This document shows, piece after piece, positions 4,728 through 7,429 of a stretch of DNA of 7,429 nucleotides. Position numbers and translations under genes: made by a program. The DNA comes from Lachnospiraceae bacterium (GTDB lineage Bacteria; Bacillota; Clostridia; Lachnospirales; Lachnospiraceae). Location of the stretch: the NCBI GenBank assembly GCA_024691145.1, contig JAILNW010000414.1, positions 1 through 7,429 of the forward strand, given 5' to 3'. Below the pieces are notes generated by a model, which ran no database searches, was not told the DNA's origin, and saw only the letters and a program-made list of their open reading frames with translations. Within the stretch, counting starts at the first letter, position 1. Each line of letters opens with the position of its first letter.

Positions 4728-6860
4728 ATGAAAGACTTTAACAAGAGATTGTGCAACTGGGATGAATTATTCAGCTCTGAAGAGTTTGAAGAAGAATTTT
4801 GTTATAAAGGCGATGACTTGGGCTGTACATATGATGTGAATGAATCATTATTCAGAGTATGGGCACCAACAGCTGCAGGCGTAAAACTTAACATATATGA
4901 TGAAGGAGACGGGGATAATCTTATAAATTCATTTGACATGAAGAGCTCAACAAAGGGTACATGGGTTTATAAGTTACCTGGTGATTGGAAGAATAAATAT
5001 TACACATATTCCGTTACATTTGATAATGTAAAAGTAACTGAAGATAAGAGCAATCCTTTTAAAGTTAATCTTACATATGTTGAAAAAGGAGATACTGTTA
5101 CAAGAGAAGTAGTTGACATTTATGCAAAGGCAACTGGTGTTAATGGAAAAAGAGGCATGATTGTAGATTTTAACGAGACTAACCCTGAAGGATGGGAAGA
5201 TGATACAAGACCTCGTTTTGACAAAGCTACAGATGCTATAATATATGAGTTACACATGAGAGATTTATCCATGGAGGAAAACTCAGGAATTAAGAATAAA
5301 GGAACATATCTTGGTGTTGCTGAGGAGAACACAACTACACCATCTGGAACACTTACAGGTCTTTCTCATATGAAGGATCTTGGGGTTACTCACGTTCATT
5401 TTTTACCATTGCAGGATTTTGGTTCAATTGATGAAACAGGTAATTCAACATTAAAGTTTAATTGGGGTTATGACCCTGTTAATTATAATGTTCCAGAGGG
5501 TTCATATTCAACTAATCCATATGAAGGAACAGTAAGAATAAAAGAGTTTAAAACTATGGTTAAGGCACTTCATGATAATGGTATAAGAGTTATCCTTGAT
5601 GTGGTGTATAATCATACTTATGATACACGTCACTCTAATTTTGATAATCTTGTTCCAAACTATTATCACAGAAATCAGGATGGAGAATTTACTAATGGTT
5701 CTGGTTGTGGTAATGAGATGGGTTCTGACAGAATTATGTATAGAAGATTTATGATTAATTCTGTAAAACACTGGATTAATGAGTATCATATAGATGGATT
5801 AAGATTTGACCTTATGGCTGTTCATGATATTAAAACCATGAACGCTTTAAAGAAAGAAGTTATGGCTATAGACAGTAGTATATTAATATATGGAGAGGGC
5901 TGGATAGGTGGAACAACAAAGTTTGATTCCATGGAAGCCTGCTTTAAAGTTAATGCTAAAGAACTTAATGATATAGCTATGTTTAATGATGATATAAGAG
6001 ATGCAGTAAAGGGAAGTATCTCAGAGCCTGTTGTATCTGGATTTGCAACAGGTGCCATGTATAAGAATAATATAATGTATGACAGCAGAGAGGTTCTTAC
6101 ACAGAAGATAAGATTTGGTGTTGCAGGTTCAGTTAAGCATAAACAGGTTAAGGGTATTCAGCATACAAAGAGACCAGAAGAATATGATGGAAAAGAGATT
6201 GTATTCTGGGCTAAGAATCCAAGCCAGACAATTAACTATGTATCAGCACATGATAACTGGACTTTATGGGATAAGATATGCATGAGTAATGAGGATGAAT
6301 CTTTTGAAACAAAAGTAAAGATGAATAAACTCTGTGCAGCAATTGTTATGTTATCACAGGGGATTCCATTTATACATGCAGGTGAAGAGATGTTAAGATC
6401 TAAGAAGAGTCTTACTGGCGAGCCTATGTATATAGGTGACAGTTATAACTCTCCAGATGAAGTTAATTCTTTAAAATGGCTTGATAAAGAAAAATATAAT
6501 GATGTTTATGAATATTATAAAGGACTTATAGCCTTTAGAAAGAGACAGGATCTTTTAAGACTGCTTAACGCAAGTGAAGTAAGGGAATGTTTGAAATTTA
6601 AGGGAGCTGTGCCAGAAGGAATAGTTGCATTTACTTTAAGCGGAACATATTCTAATGGAAGCCCTTCTGAGATTTTTGTGGTATTTAATGGTCTTAATAA
6701 AGACTATACAATAAGACTTCCAGAAGGTGACTGGAGAACTTACATTGATGGAAATTCAGCAGGAACAACTGTTTTATCAAAGGACAGTGGCAAAACAACT
6801 GTTAATGCATTAACAGCAAGGGTTTTTGTAAAGGCTTATAAGAAGAATCAAAGAAAGTAG
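4728..6860 (+). CDS. pulA: Cytosolic type I pullulanase (alpha-1,6-glucan debranching enzyme, GH13)
   Basis: Hydrolyses alpha-1,6 branch points in pullulan, glycogen or branched maltodextrins. From ATG 4728 it has 710 residues, close to the roughly 718 of Bacillus AmyX-type enzymes. Order: a CBM48-like N-terminal beta domain (about 35-125; SLFRVWAPTA at 40-49 is typical), then the GH13 barrel. The type I pullulanase signature appears as FNWGYDP (244-250), with Phe for the usual Tyr. The four GH13 regions are DVVYNH (291-296), GLRFDLMAV (357-365, nucleophile D361), YGEGW (388-392, acid/base E390) and SAHDN (506-510, D509). A C-terminal beta domain follows from about 625. There is no signal peptide or TM segment, so it should act on intracellular glycogen or imported dextrins. 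ATG 4728 has AAAGG (4714-4718) 9 nt upstream. A TTG start at 4719 would add three residues but abuts that site, so I reject it. All catalytic residues are present. Confidence 0.95.
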   Translation: MKDFNKRLCNWDELFSSEEFEEEFCYKGDDLGCTYDVNESLFRVWAPTAAGVKLNIYDEGDGDNLINSFDMKSSTKGTWVYKLPGDWKNKYYTYSVTFDNVKVTEDKSNPFKVNLTYVEKGDTVTREVVDIYAKATGVNGKRGMIVDFNETNPEGWEDDTRPRFDKATDAIIYELHMRDLSMEENSGIKNKGTYLGVAEENTTTPSGTLTGLSHMKDLGVTHVHFLPLQDFGSIDETGNSTLKFNWGYDPVNYNVPEGSYSTNPYEGTVRIKEFKTMVKALHDNGIRVILDVVYNHTYDTRHSNFDNLVPNYYHRNQDGEFTNGSGCGNEMGSDRIMYRRFMINSVKHWINEYHIDGLRFDLMAVHDIKTMNALKKEVMAIDSSILIYGEGWIGGTTKFDSMEACFKVNAKELNDIAMFNDDIRDAVKGSISEPVVSGFATGAMYKNNIMYDSREVLTQKIRFGVAGSVKHKQVKGIQHTKRPEEYDGKEIVFWAKNPSQTINYVSAHDNWTLWDKICMSNEDESFETKVKMNKLCAAIVMLSQGIPFIHAGEEMLRSKKSLTGEPMYIGDSYNSPDEVNSLKWLDKEKYNDVYEYYKGLIAFRKRQDLLRLLNASEVRECLKFKGAVPEGIVAFTLSGTYSNGSPSEIFVVFNGLNKDYTIRLPEGDWRTYIDGNSAGTTVLSKDSGKTTVNALTARVFVKAYKKNQRK

Positions 6861-6870
6861 AATTGTTTCA

Positions 6871-6892
6871 GAAAGGAATATGATGCACAATG
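6871..6892 (+). promoter_or_regulatory. Ribosome binding site with competing start codons before gdpP
   Basis: GAAAGGA (6871-6877) is followed by three ATGs. Those at 6880 and 6883 are out of frame with gdpP and hit TAA at 6907-6909; the gdpP ATG is at 6890, 12 nt from the GGA core. ATG 6883 has the better spacing (5 nt), so initiation at gdpP may be reduced or coupled to reading of this mini-ORF. Confidence 0.4.
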
Positions 6893-7429
6893 AAAAATAT
6901 AAAACTTAATGACAAGTTAAATTTATATTTGCAATGGCCTATCATATTTAGTTTTTTTCTAATTTTGATGAATGCAGGCATATATATAGCTGATACCAGA
7001 CTGGGATGTGCGGCTTCATTGTTGTTTTTAATGTACATTGTTTTATCTATGACAATGTATTATTATAGAACACCGAAGCTGCTAGGCATGATGGCCAGAT
7101 ATTCCAATAATTATGATAAAGTACAGAATCAGCTTATGGATGAAATGATATTTCCGTATGGAATATTAGACTGTAATGGAGCATTGATTTGGGGAAACGA
7201 ACAATTTATACAATTAATAGAAGATGAAAAGTCGGCCAAAAAGTCGATATGCAATATTTTTGAAGAAATTAATATAACAGACTTTCCTAAAGACAAGATG
7301 GTATCTGAATTGCATATTAAACATAATGATACTTACTACAGAGTAATTATGAAGAATGTTATAGTTAAGGATTCAATAAAGAAAAACAAAAAAAATGTTG
7401 TAAAAACAAAAGAAGAAGAATTATTATAT
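6890..7429 (+). CDS. gdpP: GdpP/YybT-like c-di-AMP phosphodiesterase, N-terminal 180 residues, cut by right edge
   Basis: The frame is open from ATG 6890 to the window end (180 codons). The full family is about 650 residues: two TM helices, a PAS domain, a degenerate GGDEF domain and a DHH/DHHA1 phosphodiesterase that hydrolyses c-di-AMP. Only the first part is visible: a basic N-terminus with LQWPIIF (14-20), TM1 about 16-34, TM2 about 38-59, a linker, and a PAS-like segment from about 82 (FPYGILDCNGALIWGNEQF, 88-106). A Lys-rich stretch follows (160-174, KDSIKKNKKNVVKTK), which could be an insertion before the next strand. The GGDEF and DHH domains are outside the window, so function rests on the N-terminal pattern as I remember it. 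It begins 29 bp after the pullulanase stop with no terminator between, so co-transcription is likely. Alternative: another membrane PAS sensor protein. Confidence 0.75.
   Translation, partial: MKNIKLNDKLNLYLQWPIIFSFFLILMNAGIYIADTRLGCAASLLFLMYIVLSMTMYYYRTPKLLGMMARYSNNYDKVQNQLMDEMIFPYGILDCNGALIWGNEQFIQLIEDEKSAKKSICNIFEEINITDFPKDKMVSELHIKHNDTYYRVIMKNVIVKDSIKKNKKNVVKTKEEELLY

Noticed and set aside
5508..6058. Minus-strand open frames inside the pullulanase gene
   Set aside because: Both are antisense to conserved GH13 catalytic regions and have no supporting signals.

Overview
The window reads as chromosome from a low-GC Gram-positive anaerobe of the Clostridia, most likely a Lachnospiraceae relative. 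This rests on AT-rich coding DNA and spacers, GGAGG-type ribosome binding sites, textbook sigma-A promoters, a CpsBCD-type (not Wza/Wzc-type) polysaccharide control module, and a GdpP-type c-di-AMP phosphodiesterase. The genus is inference; there is no rRNA or other marker here.

Left third (1-2249, minus strand): a three-gene operon read right to left. It holds a CpsC/Wzz-like membrane chain-length regulator (2249-1530), its cognate CpsD-type tyrosine autokinase (1482-742), and a CpsB-type PHP-fold tyrosine phosphatase (from 709, cut by the left window edge). Together they form the phosphorylation switch that tunes capsule or exopolysaccharide polymerisation and export.

Centre (2250-2594): a divergent control region with two strong sigma-A promoters back to back. 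One, TTGACA-N17-TATAAT, fires left into cpsCDB; the other, TTGAAT-N17-TATAAT, fires right into the next gene. Each has an untranslated leader of roughly 120 nt. The right-hand gene (2595-4523) is a membrane-bound CapD/FlaA1-type nucleotide-sugar 4,6-dehydratase, which would supply a deoxy-amino sugar for the same polymer. It ends in a clear intrinsic terminator (4537-4564).

Right third (4565-7429, plus strand): a second unit with a cytosolic type I pullulanase (4728-6860) followed after 29 bp by the first 180 codons of a gdpP-like gene (6890 to the right edge). These concern storage-glucan or maltodextrin debranching and c-di-AMP turnover. I see no direct link to the polysaccharide genes beyond proximity.

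All genes look intact apart from the two cut by the window edges. I found no tRNA, rRNA, CRISPR array, insertion sequence or phage gene. The content is mostly well-known families. The most unusual points are the paired tyrosine-rich tails on both the kinase and its membrane activator, and the near-perfect divergent promoter pair. I do not see a convincing undescribed system.
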